DNA of 64,000 nt from positions 372,001-436,000 of the forward strand of contig RHLJ01000003.1 of NCBI GenBank assembly GCA_003712055.1. Direction: 5' to 3'. This DNA comes from Balneola sp. (lineage in GTDB: Bacteria; Bacteroidota; Rhodothermia; Balneolales; Balneolaceae). This document shows positions 1-10,451 of this stretch, one piece after another (position 1 is the first letter of the stretch; each line of letters opens with the position of its first letter). The translations under genes and the position numbers were made by a program. Under the pieces are notes generated by a model. The model saw only the letters and a program-made list of their open reading frames with translations. It did not search any database and was not told the origin of the DNA.

Positions 1-55
1 TCTCGTAATGTTAACTCACCCTCTGAGATTGCTTCGTCGTTACCTTTTGTAAATG

Positions 56-89
56 AAAAAACATGAGTGAGCTTCTCGCAAAGACTCAT
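56..89 (-). terminator. Intrinsic terminator-like hairpin ending the xylan operon
   Basis: Read on the minus strand, ATGAGT (63-68 complement side) pairs with ACTCAT across a 15-base loop and is followed by GTTTTTT. It lies just beyond the stop of the last minus-strand gene of the xylan locus, where an operon terminator is expected. The stem is only six pairs, so strength is uncertain. Confidence 0.5.
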
Positions 90-100
90 CGATTAAACTA

Positions 101-2455
101 CTATTTAATCAAGGTCATTCTTTTCACTTCCCTGTAGCTTCCAGCAATTATTTCATAGAAGTAAACCCCGGAAGAAAGATTTATCGCATTCAAACTCACA
201 GAGTGCGTTCCAGCTGCTTGCTGAGCATTAACTAATACCTGTATTTGTCTTCCTGTAACATCATATACCGTCAGCTTCACATCTGAAACCGAAGGAATAG
301 AATAGGAAATTTGTGTAGTGGGATTAAATGGATTTGGATAATTTTGAAATAAGCTATAGCCCAGAGGCTTTTCAATAGCTTCATCTTCATTTGATACTAC
401 TACTTCTGTTTCTTCAACATATGTTCTTAACCATGTAAGCGCCGGCCGTTCCTCTTCGCTTGGTCTCATAATGTATGCCTCCTGTTCAGACCTCCAATGC
501 CCATCTCTCCACCCCCAAAGAGTGATCCCTTCTACTGAGGTATGCTCCCACATCAACGGAAAAATACGTTCGTACTCTTCAAGTTGGGTTTGGTCAGACT
601 GAGCATCAGATCCGCTTGGAAAGCCATCAATATCCAGTTCTGTAATTTGAATGGGTAAACCAGTAGCTGCAAGTTGGTTCAGGCTAAACTCCAGCTGACT
701 AACATTGGCAAATTTTGTTGAAAATGCGTGCGCCTGAACCCCAATGCCATCAATCAGGCCCCTGTCTTTTAACAGATTGATAATAGTTATATAGTTAGCC
801 GTGTTTTGGGTATTACCAAGTATGCTGTAATCATTGATGATAAGCTTTACAGAATCCGGGAAAATATCACGTGCCATTTGGAATGAGGTAATTATCCAGT
901 CCCAGCCTGTTTCACCATTTCCACCCAAAGCATCGATATATCCCCCACTATCAGATGTACCTGAGTTGGCTCCGGAATTATTTGGTGGATCGTGTAGCGG
1001 TTCATTTACTACTTCAATCCAGTCTAAATCAGGATAACGTTCCGCTACAGCTTCGAACCATTCTTCAATTTCTTCAAGCTGTTCGGAAGGAGAAAGGGAT
1101 TTGATCCAGGTTGGCTGTTGATTTCCCCAAACCAGGACATGAAATTTAAACGGAAACCCGTTTTCCCTCGCAAGATTTGCAGCTGCATCCATCTGGCTCC
1201 AATTCATCACATCCCGTGTACCTTCTACCGAGCCCCATTTCCCAGCATTTTCAGGGGTAACCTGGTTCCAGTATTCTTCAAATCTTGGAGCTTGCGCCGC
1301 GCTGTACACATTACCTAGAAACTTAGGTTTATCCCTGGCAATAGGCTCAAAGGTTTCTTCAGGCTCAATTGGTTTTTGAACTCGAACACTGTCAATCCAT
1401 ATACTTTTACCAACATTACCTGTCATGCTTAAGTGTATAGGTGCTCGCCCAACCGTATCCTCCGCTCCGGCTTGAAACTGGAAGCTAAATTCCTGCCAAT
1501 CGGTAGTTAGTGATACCTCACTATTATTAATCCTGCCGAATTCTGTGAATGATGGATTTCCAACTGTGAAATTTGCTGTTGCTCCTGATTCACTTGCTTT
1601 AGCCCATGCTGAGAAGGTATAGGTAACTCCAAATTCTACGGGAAATAATTCATTGATAGCCTGAATACTCCAATCATTGGCACCTTGAGCAGCAATATCA
1701 ACGCGAAGTGCGCGATCTCCATCTTTGACTACATCATCTACAATGGCAAAGGTAGCATCTCCGGTATCCTGAAGTTCGAAGGTCCAGCCATCTATGGAAG
1801 CAGTATCGGCTTGTTCAGTTAACTCGGCGTCTTCAAAACTTCCGTTCGTATTCTGAGCTCCTTCCGGATCAGGGCCGATTACCTGGAGATTATCGATATA
1901 GATAGTGCCCCCTACATTAGAAGCAAAATTCATTGGAATGGCAAAGCGCATCATATTTTGCTCATCAAAAGCTGTGGCAGTGTATTCAATCTCGTACTTA
2001 GTCCAAACAGTATCCAATCCTGAATCGAACTGCTCATACCTGCTCCAGCCTCCACTTTCGGGTAGTCCGATATAAAAACGTGCTGTTCTGCTAGTGGTAT
2101 CGGCTTTAAGCCAAACCGTTGCTATATAAGTATCACCGGCTTTAACTAACAGGTCTTCATTTACAGCTTCAATATTCCAGTCATCACCATTGTTGAATGC
2201 TCCAAATGTTACTTTCAACGCTTTGCCATCATCATCATGAGCTTCATCTACAATCTCAAACGTGCTACTTGCTCCATTGGCGTTGATATTGAAGACCCAG
2301 CCCAGATCATTTCCGGCTAATACGCCCAGCTGGAAGTCTTCAAAACTCCCGTTAGTCGCGAAATCTTTTGTGGCCTGTGCAAATACTGAACTGGTACAGA
2401 TCATAAGTGCACCTATGACCAGGTGAACTCTCTTTTTAAATACTGAAAACTTCAT
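101..2455 (-). CDS. Secreted GH10 endo-beta-1,4-xylanase with two CBMs and T9SS sorting domain
   Basis: Endoxylanase predicted to cut xylan outside the cell. The frame is open to 2512, but I choose the ATG at 2455: it begins a clean signal peptide (MKFSVFKKR, hydrophobic stretch, FAQA) and avoids overlapping the upstream gene. Numbering from 2455: two jelly-roll carbohydrate-binding modules of CBM4_9 type (about 30-190 and 205-365), each starting with an NGSFED motif; GH10 barrel (about 370-690) with acid/base Glu485 in WIEVVNEP and nucleophile Glu606 in ITELDID; then a C-terminal type A T9SS sorting domain (about 705-784) opening with FQNYPNPFNPTT. Such a tail is removed at the outer membrane as the protein is released or anchored. 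It is last in the operon, 31 bases after the symporter gene. Confidence 0.93.
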   Translation of the reverse strand: MKFSVFKKRVHLVIGALMICTSSVFAQATKDFATNGSFEDFQLGVLAGNDLGWVFNINANGASSTFEIVDEAHDDDGKALKVTFGAFNNGDDWNIEAVNEDLLVKAGDTYIATVWLKADTTSRTARFYIGLPESGGWSRYEQFDSGLDTVWTKYEIEYTATAFDEQNMMRFAIPMNFASNVGGTIYIDNLQVIGPDPEGAQNTNGSFEDAELTEQADTASIDGWTFELQDTGDATFAIVDDVVKDGDRALRVDIAAQGANDWSIQAINELFPVEFGVTYTFSAWAKASESGATANFTVGNPSFTEFGRINNSEVSLTTDWQEFSFQFQAGAEDTVGRAPIHLSMTGNVGKSIWIDSVRVQKPIEPEETFEPIARDKPKFLGNVYSAAQAPRFEEYWNQVTPENAGKWGSVEGTRDVMNWSQMDAAANLARENGFPFKFHVLVWGNQQPTWIKSLSPSEQLEEIEEWFEAVAERYPDLDWIEVVNEPLHDPPNNSGANSGTSDSGGYIDALGGNGETGWDWIITSFQMARDIFPDSVKLIINDYSILGNTQNTANYITIINLLKDRGLIDGIGVQAHAFSTKFANVSQLEFSLNQLAATGLPIQITELDIDGFPSGSDAQSDQTQLEEYERIFPLMWEHTSVEGITLWGWRDGHWRSEQEAYIMRPSEEERPALTWLRTYVEETEVVVSNEDEAIEKPLGYSLFQNYPNPFNPTTQISYSIPSVSDVKLTVYDVTGRQIQVLVNAQQAAGTHSVSLNAINLSSGVYFYEIIAGSYREVKRMTLIK

Positions 2456-2486
2456 AGTGTTTTTTATTTCGATGAGTGTTTGTGAG

Positions 2487-3890
2487 TTAGGCTGGGATGA
2501 ATTCTTCTCCACTTTCGCCTCTTCTTTCTATTAGATCGACTTCAATTTCTTTCATTTTCTCGTTGGTGAGTGGGTAGAAAATGATCACAATGAAAGCTAA
2601 GATTCCAAATATTGCGGGGATGATACTTACCAGCATCTGAATACCTTCCAGAGCCTCTACAGATTGATCCTGATTTGCCACAAAGCCATAGGCTGATAGC
2701 ACCCAGCCTGTTATTGCTCCTCCAAGAGCTACTCCTAGTTTTAACGCAAAAAGAGATGCTGCCATAATGAGCCCGGTCGCCCTTCGGCCAAACTTCCATT
2801 CTCCATAATCAGCTGTATCGGTGTACATTGCCCATTGCAAAACTGCTACCGGTCCCAAAAGAAAACCAGCAATAATATTTACTAAATAGATGGCAGCAAT
2901 CTGATCGGGAGTTAGAAAAAAGAAGAAGATGCTGACCACCGCACCAAGCCCCAGAAACCAGCTATAGGTTTTCTTTCTATCAAGAAATTTTGTGATTGTA
3001 CTTGTCAGTAGTGCCCCAACAAGTGTAGCTAAAGCCCCAGAAGTGAGAAAGGTGGAAAGAGAAAGCCCTATAGCGCTCCCGAATAAGTCAATGGAATGAT
3101 CACCAACATAATAGTTAATGTAGAAGGCGAAGGATCCCCCGCGTATTACCAAAAACATAAGCTGAAAAACAGTCGCTAACCCAATGAGTACCCATGGTAA
3201 GTTCTTAATTAAATCTCCTCCATCTCTCCAGATATTGATTTCCTGACCCTTTGGTGGTGCAACTCTTTCTTTGGTTGTGAAAAAGGTGATCATAAAGAGA
3301 ACGGCAGCAACAAGACCGTATAATCCCATTGTCCACATCCAACCAGCTTGCCTATCTCCACCACCAAAAAATTCAACTAGTGATTCAGTAAAACCAGTAA
3401 CAATCAATAAGCCAACATAGGCAGCTACAAAGCGGTAAGAAGAAACCACCGTTCGTTCCTCCGAACTTGGAGTAATAACTCCCATCAATGCTGAATACGG
3501 AACATTGATTGCCGTGTACAAAATCATCATCAAGGTATAGGTGATATAGGCATATACGATCTTTCCGGTATCGCCTAAATCCGGGGTAAAGAACATGAAC
3601 ATCCCTATTACCCCAAATGGGATCGCTAGCCAAAATAAATACGGGCGGAACTTACCATATATGGATATTGTGGAATCCGAGATAATCCCCATCACAGGAT
3701 CAGTAATTGCATCAATTATTCGTGTAACTAGAAACATGGTCCCGGCCGCAGCTGCTGAAATACCAAATACGTCTGTATAGAAAAAGAGCAAATAAACTAT
3801 AAAAGTCTGAAAGAAAAGGTTGGAAGCTGTATCCCCTACGCTATATCCAACTTTTTCTATAAAAGGAACCTTGTGTGATGAATTACTCAT
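2487..3890 (-). CDS. GPH-family (MFS) sugar:cation symporter, probable xyloside transporter
   Basis: Inner-membrane transporter of the glycoside-pentoside-hexuronide:cation symporter family (467 aa, about 12 membrane segments). The family signature is near the N-terminus: DAITDPVMG followed by D..I.IYGKFRPYLFW, the cytoplasmic loop 2-3 motif. It sits between GH3 and the secreted xylanase, so imported xylo-oligosaccharides or xylose are the likely substrates; this is inference from context, since the family also moves other glycosides. No SusC/SusD pair is present, so outer-membrane passage must use something encoded elsewhere. The spacing is 24 bases after the GH3 gene. Confidence 0.9.
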   Translation of the reverse strand: MSNSSHKVPFIEKVGYSVGDTASNLFFQTFIVYLLFFYTDVFGISAAAAGTMFLVTRIIDAITDPVMGIISDSTISIYGKFRPYLFWLAIPFGVIGMFMFFTPDLGDTGKIVYAYITYTLMMILYTAINVPYSALMGVITPSSEERTVVSSYRFVAAYVGLLIVTGFTESLVEFFGGGDRQAGWMWTMGLYGLVAAVLFMITFFTTKERVAPPKGQEINIWRDGGDLIKNLPWVLIGLATVFQLMFLVIRGGSFAFYINYYVGDHSIDLFGSAIGLSLSTFLTSGALATLVGALLTSTITKFLDRKKTYSWFLGLGAVVSIFFFFLTPDQIAAIYLVNIIAGFLLGPVAVLQWAMYTDTADYGEWKFGRRATGLIMAASLFALKLGVALGGAITGWVLSAYGFVANQDQSVEALEGIQMLVSIIPAIFGILAFIVIIFYPLTNEKMKEIEVDLIERRGESGEEFIPA

Positions 3891-3914
3891 ATGCTGCCTT
3901 GGTTTTGCGAAGTA

Positions 3915-6260
3915 CTACTCCTTCACGGTTAGGGTTAATTTGGTCAAGTCTTCATCTCTTGAGGAATTTCCAATCATGATGTCAAATTCACCGGGCTCTA
4001 CCACATAATTCATGCGGATGTCATAAAACGCCAGAGATTTTTTGGTGATTGGAATGCTAACAGTCTTAGTTTCACCAGGCTTAAGCCACAATTTTTTGAA
4101 GCCTTTTAATTCTTTAACCGGGCGTGTAACCGAACTCACGCAATCCCTGATGTACATCTGTACAACTTCAGACCCTTCGTATTCCCCGGTGTTGGTTACA
4201 TCTACTGATACTGAGGTAGCACCATCTACCGAAATAACCGGATCATTAATTACCGGGTTTGAGTATTCAAATGTGGTGTAACTAAGACCGTATCCAAAAG
4301 GAAATAGAGGCTGTGCATCATCATGCAAAAACCCCCGTCGGGCTGAGGGACGGTAATTATAATACACGGGAAGCTGACCTACTGATTTAGGAATGGAAAT
4401 CGGGAGTTTGCCCCCAGGGTTGTACTCTCCGAATAATACTTGGGCTAAGGCGTTGCCACCTTCCTGTCCCAAGTACCAGCATTCTAAAATGGAGGCTACT
4501 TTTTCGGCTACATTATTAATGCTTAACGGGCGGCCATTTACTACTACCGCGATCACTGGCTTTCCGGTAGCTACCATGGCGTCTACCAGTTCATCCTGTT
4601 CTCCAAATAAATTCAAATCGGTACGATCGCCCATATGAGTTAAGCTCCAGGCTTCGCGAGAGGTTTGATCATTACCTCCAATAGCTAAAATGATTACATC
4701 GGAGTCCTTCACATCTTCAACTGCCTGAGCGATATATGCGCGGTTTTCATCTGGCGTAGGAACTACAACAGTATCCGCTTCCCAGCGTCCGCCTACGGTA
4801 ATTTGACACCCTTGACTATGAACTACTTCAACCCCCAGGGATTTTGCCTTAGTTTTGATTCCGTCAAGTATGGTGACATTAGTTTTTGGAGCGCCACTAT
4901 AGCCACCCAATAAACTACGATCGGCATTCGGTCCTACCACTGCGATTTGCTTCAATGTATTTGAATTCAATGGCAGTGTATTACTTTCGTTCTTAAGGAG
5001 GGTAATAGCCTCCCGGGCAGCCTGAAGGGCTAAAGCTTTGTGGGATTCTGAGCCTGATACCTGCTCCGCCATTTCCGGATCGAGATAGGGATCATCGAAC
5101 AAGCCCATTTTGAACTTCCAATACAGCATGGGCTCCACCAGTTCATCCAGCATTTCTTCTTCGATACGGCCTTCATTTACCAGATCAATGATATGTAGGA
5201 AACAATCAGGCTCGGGCAGTTCGATATTCACACCAGCTTTTATCGCTAGCTCAGCTGCATGTTTTCTGTCTTCCGCAATTCCATGACCATGAGTAGCCTC
5301 ACGATCAAACAGCTCTAGAATAGCATAGTAATCGGAAACCACAAATCCTTTAAATCCCCATTCGTCTCTAAGCACATCGCGAAGTAACCATGGATTGGCA
5401 TGAGAAGGAATAGCGTCAATTTCGTTATAAGAAGCCATCACACTTACCACATTTGCTTCGTCAATGGCCTCTTTAAATGGCATCAGAAAGGTTTCACGAA
5501 GTACACGCTCGGAGATATTTACCGGACCACAATTCATTCCTGATTCCGGCTCTCCATGAGCAGCAAAGTGCTTGAGGGTAGCCATCACACGATCTTTATT
5601 ATCGAACTCGCTATCACCCTGAAATCCTTTTACAGCTGCTACACCTAATTGTGCTACCAGATACGGATCTTCTCCAAATGTCTCTTCCACACGTCCCCAA
5701 CGAGGGTCACGAGCCACATCCACCACAGGCGTCAATGCCTGATGAGCTCCACGTAACCGAGCCTCTTTTGCAGCCATAGCATAAAGCCTTTCTACCAACT
5801 CTGTATTAAAAGTACCTCCTAATCCAATAGGCTGTGGAAAGCTGGTGGCCCACTTTGATGCTAATCCATGCAGGCACTCCTCATGGAATACTACCGGAAT
5901 CCCTAAGCGGGTATGCTCCAGGAAAAATTTCTGAATGGCGTTCGTGAGCTCCACCGTTTGGCGAGCATCAAAGCCAGCTTCATGACTGGCTTCTTCATCT
6001 TTGCCTGCATCACTTGGTCTCCCTACCTGACCAAGTCCATACCCGTGTCCAAAATGCTTACTTGCCTTTTCAGGATCGAAATAGCCTTGTTCATCTACAA
6101 GCGTATCTTTTTTCTCATTCCAAATCCCGACCATTTGGGCGGCTTTCTCCTCAAGGGTCATCCTTGAGATCAAATCTTTGGTTCGCTCTTCGGGACTCTT
6201 AGTAGCGTCTTTATAGATTGCCTGGTCTAATGCTGTTTCTTTATGAATAGTCTCTTCCAT
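3915..6260 (-). CDS. GH3 beta-glycosidase (probable beta-xylosidase/glucosidase)
   Basis: Glycoside hydrolase family 3 enzyme of 781 aa. The barrel domain covers roughly residues 30-370 with the nucleophile Asp310 in GFVVSDYYA; the second alpha/beta sandwich domain follows (LLGGYSGAP region near 450), and a fibronectin-III-like domain ends the protein (about 670-781, EVVQMYIRD motif). No signal peptide is visible (MEETIHKETALDQ start), so it probably works in the cytoplasm on short oligosaccharides brought in by the adjacent symporter. Substrate assignment to xylo-oligosaccharides comes from the operon, not from residues. It starts 2 bases after the stop of the lipoprotein GH10, which implies translational coupling. 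Confidence 0.93.
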   Translation of the reverse strand: MEETIHKETALDQAIYKDATKSPEERTKDLISRMTLEEKAAQMVGIWNEKKDTLVDEQGYFDPEKASKHFGHGYGLGQVGRPSDAGKDEEASHEAGFDARQTVELTNAIQKFFLEHTRLGIPVVFHEECLHGLASKWATSFPQPIGLGGTFNTELVERLYAMAAKEARLRGAHQALTPVVDVARDPRWGRVEETFGEDPYLVAQLGVAAVKGFQGDSEFDNKDRVMATLKHFAAHGEPESGMNCGPVNISERVLRETFLMPFKEAIDEANVVSVMASYNEIDAIPSHANPWLLRDVLRDEWGFKGFVVSDYYAILELFDREATHGHGIAEDRKHAAELAIKAGVNIELPEPDCFLHIIDLVNEGRIEEEMLDELVEPMLYWKFKMGLFDDPYLDPEMAEQVSGSESHKALALQAAREAITLLKNESNTLPLNSNTLKQIAVVGPNADRSLLGGYSGAPKTNVTILDGIKTKAKSLGVEVVHSQGCQITVGGRWEADTVVVPTPDENRAYIAQAVEDVKDSDVIILAIGGNDQTSREAWSLTHMGDRTDLNLFGEQDELVDAMVATGKPVIAVVVNGRPLSINNVAEKVASILECWYLGQEGGNALAQVLFGEYNPGGKLPISIPKSVGQLPVYYNYRPSARRGFLHDDAQPLFPFGYGLSYTTFEYSNPVINDPVISVDGATSVSVDVTNTGEYEGSEVVQMYIRDCVSSVTRPVKELKGFKKLWLKPGETKTVSIPITKKSLAFYDIRMNYVVEPGEFDIMIGNSSRDEDLTKLTLTVKE

Positions 6261-6262
6261 AC

Positions 6263-7393
6263 TTACTTATTTGAAGGCAGCTCCATGAGTACTTTCGCTA
6301 CCTCTTTTTCATTTCCTTCCCGGTCGAATAACAGCGGATAATTCCTCCGCTCTGAAACGGGCCAATAATTTTTCCATGAATCTCCATCGGTTACCCCCCA
6401 GGTGGTCACCCGATTGATTTTATCTGCATGCTTTAGAAATACCTCGAAATAGGCTGTATACTGATCGATTTGAGCTTGTTTAATGGAATCGGGCATTCCT
6501 TCTGTATAAGGATTAAGCTCCTCTTTTAGCTCAGCTCTCATACTAATATCTGCTCCCATATATTCGAAAGCGGGAGGGAGTACATCTACATCTAATTCGG
6601 TGATAGCAACAATCCCCAGCTCACCAAACTTAATGATGCTAGCCTCTACTTCTTCAGCGGTAGGGCCTTGCAATCCATAATGTCCCTGCATACCAATTCC
6701 TGAAACTTTGATCCCTTGCTCTTGGATATCTTTAACCATTTGGATTGCGCCATCAGCTTTATCAGGGTTGAACAGGTTATAGTCGTTGTAATACAACTCA
6801 GCCTCAGGATCAGCTGCAGCGGCGTATTCAAAGGCTTTGGCGATAAAATCCGGGCCTATGATTTGATACCATTTGGACTCTCTAAAAGTACCATCTTCAT
6901 TTAGTGCTTCATTCACCACATCCCAACCATTAATCCTACCTTTATACCTGGTTACAATCGTAGTGATGTGATCTTCCATGCGTTCAAGAAGTGCTTCCCT
7001 TGAAAGTGGATTTCCATCCTCATCTTCAAATACCCAATCCGGCGTCTGGCTATGCCACACTAACACATGGCCGACAATGAACATATCATTCGCTTCACCG
7101 AATTCTACAAAGCTGTCTGCTTCTTCAAAATTGAACACGCCTGGCTCAGGATGAATTCGCTCCCATTTCAAATCATTCTCGGGAGAGATAGAGTTGAAGT
7201 GTTTTTCAACTATAGGAATTCCTCGCTGGTCTTCTCCTGTATATTGACTGGTTTTGAGAGCCGCACCTATGTAAAAGTGGTCGTTATAGGCACTTGCCAG
7301 GGTTTCAGCGGGTTGCTGCTCGATAGTACCAATACATGATGTACTTAGAATTACTATGAGAACAAAAGCCGGTAACTGGGCTAGTCTTTTCAT
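6263..7393 (-). CDS. GH10 endo-xylanase, predicted lipoprotein
   Basis: Single-domain GH10 xylanase (376 aa). The N-terminus (MKRLAQLPAFVLIVIL) is a signal sequence running into STSC, an imperfect lipobox with the acceptor at Cys20, so a periplasmic or surface lipoprotein is likely. Catalytic residues are Glu162 in DVVNEAL (acid/base) and Glu266 in ITELDVD (nucleophile). Compared with the T9SS xylanase of the same operon it lacks CBMs, which suits cleavage of intermediate oligosaccharides close to the cell rather than polymer binding; that division of labour is inference. It starts 3 bases after xylA stops. Confidence 0.92.
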   Translation of the reverse strand: MKRLAQLPAFVLIVILSTSCIGTIEQQPAETLASAYNDHFYIGAALKTSQYTGEDQRGIPIVEKHFNSISPENDLKWERIHPEPGVFNFEEADSFVEFGEANDMFIVGHVLVWHSQTPDWVFEDEDGNPLSREALLERMEDHITTIVTRYKGRINGWDVVNEALNEDGTFRESKWYQIIGPDFIAKAFEYAAAADPEAELYYNDYNLFNPDKADGAIQMVKDIQEQGIKVSGIGMQGHYGLQGPTAEEVEASIIKFGELGIVAITELDVDVLPPAFEYMGADISMRAELKEELNPYTEGMPDSIKQAQIDQYTAYFEVFLKHADKINRVTTWGVTDGDSWKNYWPVSERRNYPLLFDREGNEKEVAKVLMELPSNK

Positions 7394-7396
7394 GTT

Positions 7397-8725
7397 CTAA
7401 ACGAATTGGTTGATGATATTTTCGTACAGCTCCTGCTTACCACTTCGCTGCTCGATATCCTGATTTGAAGTTGCATGGGCATGTAAATCTTCAAGAGAAA
7501 GTTTTCCTTCCTCGAAGTCTTTTCCTGAACCCGAGTCAAAAGAACTGTATCGTTCTTTTCTTAACTCCGGATAGGCCGACTTGGTCAAAATAGCGTCAGC
7601 AGCCATTAATGAACGAGCGAATACATCCATTCCGCCAATGTGCGCATGGAAAAGGTCAATCAAATCAGTTGAGTTTCTTCTGGCCTTGGCATCAAAGTTG
7701 ATCCCTCCTCCCTGAAGACCACCAGCCTGAAGGATAACAAGCATGGCCTGGGTAATTTCAAATACATCTACCGGGAATTGATCAGTATCCCATCCATTCT
7801 GGTAATCGCCACGATTGGCATCAATACTACCTAGCAAGTTATTATTAGCAGCTACTTGTAGTTCATGCTCGAAGGTGTGTAGCGCCAAAGTTGCATGGTT
7901 CACCTCGATATTCAGTTTAAAGTCATCCAGCAAATCATACTTGGTTAGGAAACCCAAAACGGTAGCTGAATCAAAATCATATTGATGCTTAGAGGGCTCC
8001 ATTGGTTTGGGCTCGATAAAGAAGGTGCCAGTAAATCCCTGACTGCGAGCATAATCTTTGGCCATATGAAGGAATTGAGCAAAATGATCTAATTCACGCC
8101 CCATATCTGTATTCAAGAGCGACATATATCCTTCTCTACCTCCCCAGAATACATAGTTTTCACCGCCCAGCTTTATGGTAGCATCCAGTGCATTTTTTAC
8201 CTGAGCACCAGCAAAAGCAACTACATTAAAATCAGGATTAGTAGCAGCCCCATTCATATACCGAGAGTGGCTAAAGCAATTGGCCGTTCCCCAAAGAAGT
8301 TTCACGTCTGAGGCTTCCTGCTTTTCCTTTGCATAATCGGTAATAAAATCCAGCCTCTTTTCTGATTCAGCTAGTGTATCTCCTTCTGCAATAAGATCGA
8401 AATCGTGGAAGCAGTAATAGGGAACACCCAACTTGGTGATGAATTCGAACGCAGCATCCATTTTATCTTTTGCATTTTGATAAGGATCGGTGCTGCTAGC
8501 CCATGGAAACTCCTTTGTTCCCGGACCAAAAGGGTCACCTCCTGTTCCGGTAAGCGTATGCCAGTAAGCCACTGCAAATTTGAAGTGTTCCTTCATGGTC
8601 TTGCCAGCTACTACTTTATTTTCATCATAATATTTGAATGCTAGAGGGTTATCCGATTCCTTGCCTTCAAACTGGATGCGACCAATCCCTTTAAAATATT
8701 CCTTGTTTCCAATCAGTACTTTCAT
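7397..8725 (-). CDS. xylA: Xylose isomerase
   Basis: Converts D-xylose to D-xylulose in the cytoplasm. The 442-aa length matches the class II (long) xylose isomerases. Diagnostic segments are CFHDFDL with catalytic His107, VFWGGREGY in the middle, [15 protein letters not shown], and the metal-site stretch [10 protein letters not shown] followed by ANRGD and [10 protein letters not shown]. It follows xylB by 36 bases and precedes the GH10 lipoprotein by 3, so it is within the same transcript. No truncation or odd residues were noticed. Confidence 0.98.
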   Translation of the reverse strand: MKVLIGNKEYFKGIGRIQFEGKESDNPLAFKYYDENKVVAGKTMKEHFKFAVAYWHTLTGTGGDPFGPGTKEFPWASSTDPYQNAKDKMDAAFEFITKLGVPYYCFHDFDLIAEGDTLAESEKRLDFITDYAKEKQEASDVKLLWGTANCFSHSRYMNGAATNPDFNVVAFAGAQVKNALDATIKLGGENYVFWGGREGYMSLLNTDMGRELDHFAQFLHMAKDYARSQGFTGTFFIEPKPMEPSKHQYDFDSATVLGFLTKYDLLDDFKLNIEVNHATLALHTFEHELQVAANNNLLGSIDANRGDYQNGWDTDQFPVDVFEITQAMLVILQAGGLQGGGINFDAKARRNSTDLIDLFHAHIGGMDVFARSLMAADAILTKSAYPELRKERYSSFDSGSGKDFEEGKLSLEDLHAHATSNQDIEQRSGKQELYENIINQFV

Positions 8726-8761
8726 ATCAAATGTGTTGTAAGGTTTTCCCTTTATGAGTAA

Positions 8762-10252
8762 TTAAAATGAGTGTTTTTCTATTTCCTGCTTCCAGCTTCC
8801 GAACAGCTGTTTATAGTTTTCAGCGAGTTCAGGATTAGGGTCAATCACAGCAATGCGCTCCAAAGTTGAAAAAGCTTCTTCCGGAGTGGTATAAAAACCT
8901 GAACCAAGAGCTGCGCCTCGGGCTGCACCAGCAGCACCATCCGTATTATAAAGTTCCAGAGGAATTCCGGTTACATTCACAAAAATCTCCCGAAAAGATT
9001 TGCTTAAGAAAAGGTTCGCATGACCCGCCCGAATCCGGTTTTGTTCAATGCCCAGATTTTCCAGCATTTCGAAACCAAGATTGAGGGCATAAACAATTCC
9101 TTCAACCGAGGCACGAAGAATGTGACTGGTATGGTGACGGTTGAAATCCATATTGAGTAAATGCGAACCAACAATTCGATTTTCAAAGATCCGTTCGGCA
9201 CCGTTACCAAAAGGGAGGCAGGCAAGCCCTTCAGAACCTGCTTTTACTGAATCCACCATATCATTCATATGGATATAATCAATGTTCCCACTCCCGGTAT
9301 TCAGTATTCGGCGTAGCCAGTTATAAAGAATCCCAGTGCCGTTGATACAAATTAGAACACCATTCCTCGGGGCTTCCGGAGTATCGTTTACATGAAGAAA
9401 GGTGTTAATCCGCGATTTTTCATCATACGCATTCTTATCAGTTACCGCATAAATCACTCCTGATGTTCCTGCGGTGGATGCTGTTTCGCCCGGGTTCAAT
9501 ACGTTTAATGAAAAGGCATTATTAGGTTGATCTCCTCCTCTGTAAGTAATGCTAACACCGGCTAATAAACCAAGTTGGGCCGCTACTTCCGGCTTAACTG
9601 ACACCTGGTCTCCAATAGCAGGCACCACCTCCGGAACCAGGTCTTCTGAAATACCATACACGCTTAAAAGCTCCTGGCTAAGACCTCGTTGTTTAAAATC
9701 CCAGAAGATCCCTTCTGATAAGCCGGTATTGGTGGTTGTAATCCGGCCGGAAAGCTTCATCGCGATAAAATCACCAGGTAACATAAACTTATGGATCTTT
9801 GAATAGATCTCGGGTTCGTTCTGTTTAACCCATGCGAGCTTGGAAGCCGTAAAATTCCCCGGAGAATTCAAAAGGTGTGGTAAGCAAAATGCTCTACCTA
9901 AAGAGTCGAATGCTTCATTACCAGCTTCTACTGCCCGGCTATCGCACCAAATAATAGAAGGTCGAAGTACCTTTAACTTTTCATCGACCAATACCAGGCC
10001 ATGCATTTGATAAGAAATACCGATGGCTTGAATATCTTTGGGGTTCGTTCCCGATTCTTTAATGAGAATAGCATAGCCTTTTTGGAAATTTTCCCACCAA
10101 TCCTCCGGGTTCTGTTCGGCCCATCCAAATTCTGGAGCATTAATTGCCAGTTCTTCTTTGGGATAAGAAAGTGAATGAATTACTGTGCCTGACTCGGCAT
10201 CGAATAATGACAGCTTTATAGATGAGCTTCCTAAATCTATTCCTAAGTACAT
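8762..10252 (-). CDS. xylB: Xylulokinase
   Basis: FGGY-family kinase (496 aa) that phosphorylates D-xylulose to xylulose 5-phosphate, feeding the pentose phosphate pathway. The N-terminal ATPase fold opens with YLGIDLGSSSIKLSLFD; the catalytic base is Asp241 in RGGDQPNNAF, followed by the GTSG phosphate loop; MHG near residue 88 and the C-terminal GGAxxNxx-like region (RAGHANLFLS) match the family. First structural gene of the xylan/xylose operon; the 199-base space before it carries the operator-like palindromes described separately. Confidence 0.97.
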   Translation of the reverse strand: MYLGIDLGSSSIKLSLFDAESGTVIHSLSYPKEELAINAPEFGWAEQNPEDWWENFQKGYAILIKESGTNPKDIQAIGISYQMHGLVLVDEKLKVLRPSIIWCDSRAVEAGNEAFDSLGRAFCLPHLLNSPGNFTASKLAWVKQNEPEIYSKIHKFMLPGDFIAMKLSGRITTTNTGLSEGIFWDFKQRGLSQELLSVYGISEDLVPEVVPAIGDQVSVKPEVAAQLGLLAGVSITYRGGDQPNNAFSLNVLNPGETASTAGTSGVIYAVTDKNAYDEKSRINTFLHVNDTPEAPRNGVLICINGTGILYNWLRRILNTGSGNIDYIHMNDMVDSVKAGSEGLACLPFGNGAERIFENRIVGSHLLNMDFNRHHTSHILRASVEGIVYALNLGFEMLENLGIEQNRIRAGHANLFLSKSFREIFVNVTGIPLELYNTDGAAGAARGAALGSGFYTTPEEAFSTLERIAVIDPNPELAENYKQLFGSWKQEIEKHSF

Positions 10253-10401
10253 GGATACATTATTGCGCTTAACGACTCCTTCAGATTGTACAGGAACGAG
10301 AAGGTCTACTCTAAAAAGAGGAGCTTATAATCTCGCTCGTACAATTCCCTTGCTCTACAAAGGAATAGATAATATTTAAATGGGAGCAAAAAAGAAACAA
10401 G

Positions 10402-10442
10402 TTTGCGCAAAATTTTTGCATTAATTAAGCAAATTTGCTCAA
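10402..10442. promoter_or_regulatory. Operator-like palindromes upstream of xylB
   Basis: Two palindromes lie head to tail 150-190 bases before the xylB start. TTTGCGCAAA (10402-10411) is perfect with a central CpG, the form usual for LacI-family sites. TTAAGCAAATTTGCTCAA (10425-10442) is palindromic except for one pair. The second shares TTGAGCAAATTT with the site before the regulator gene at 11466-11484. Binding by the adjacent LacI-type protein is inferred. Confidence 0.6.
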
Positions 10443-10451
10443 CTCATAATT

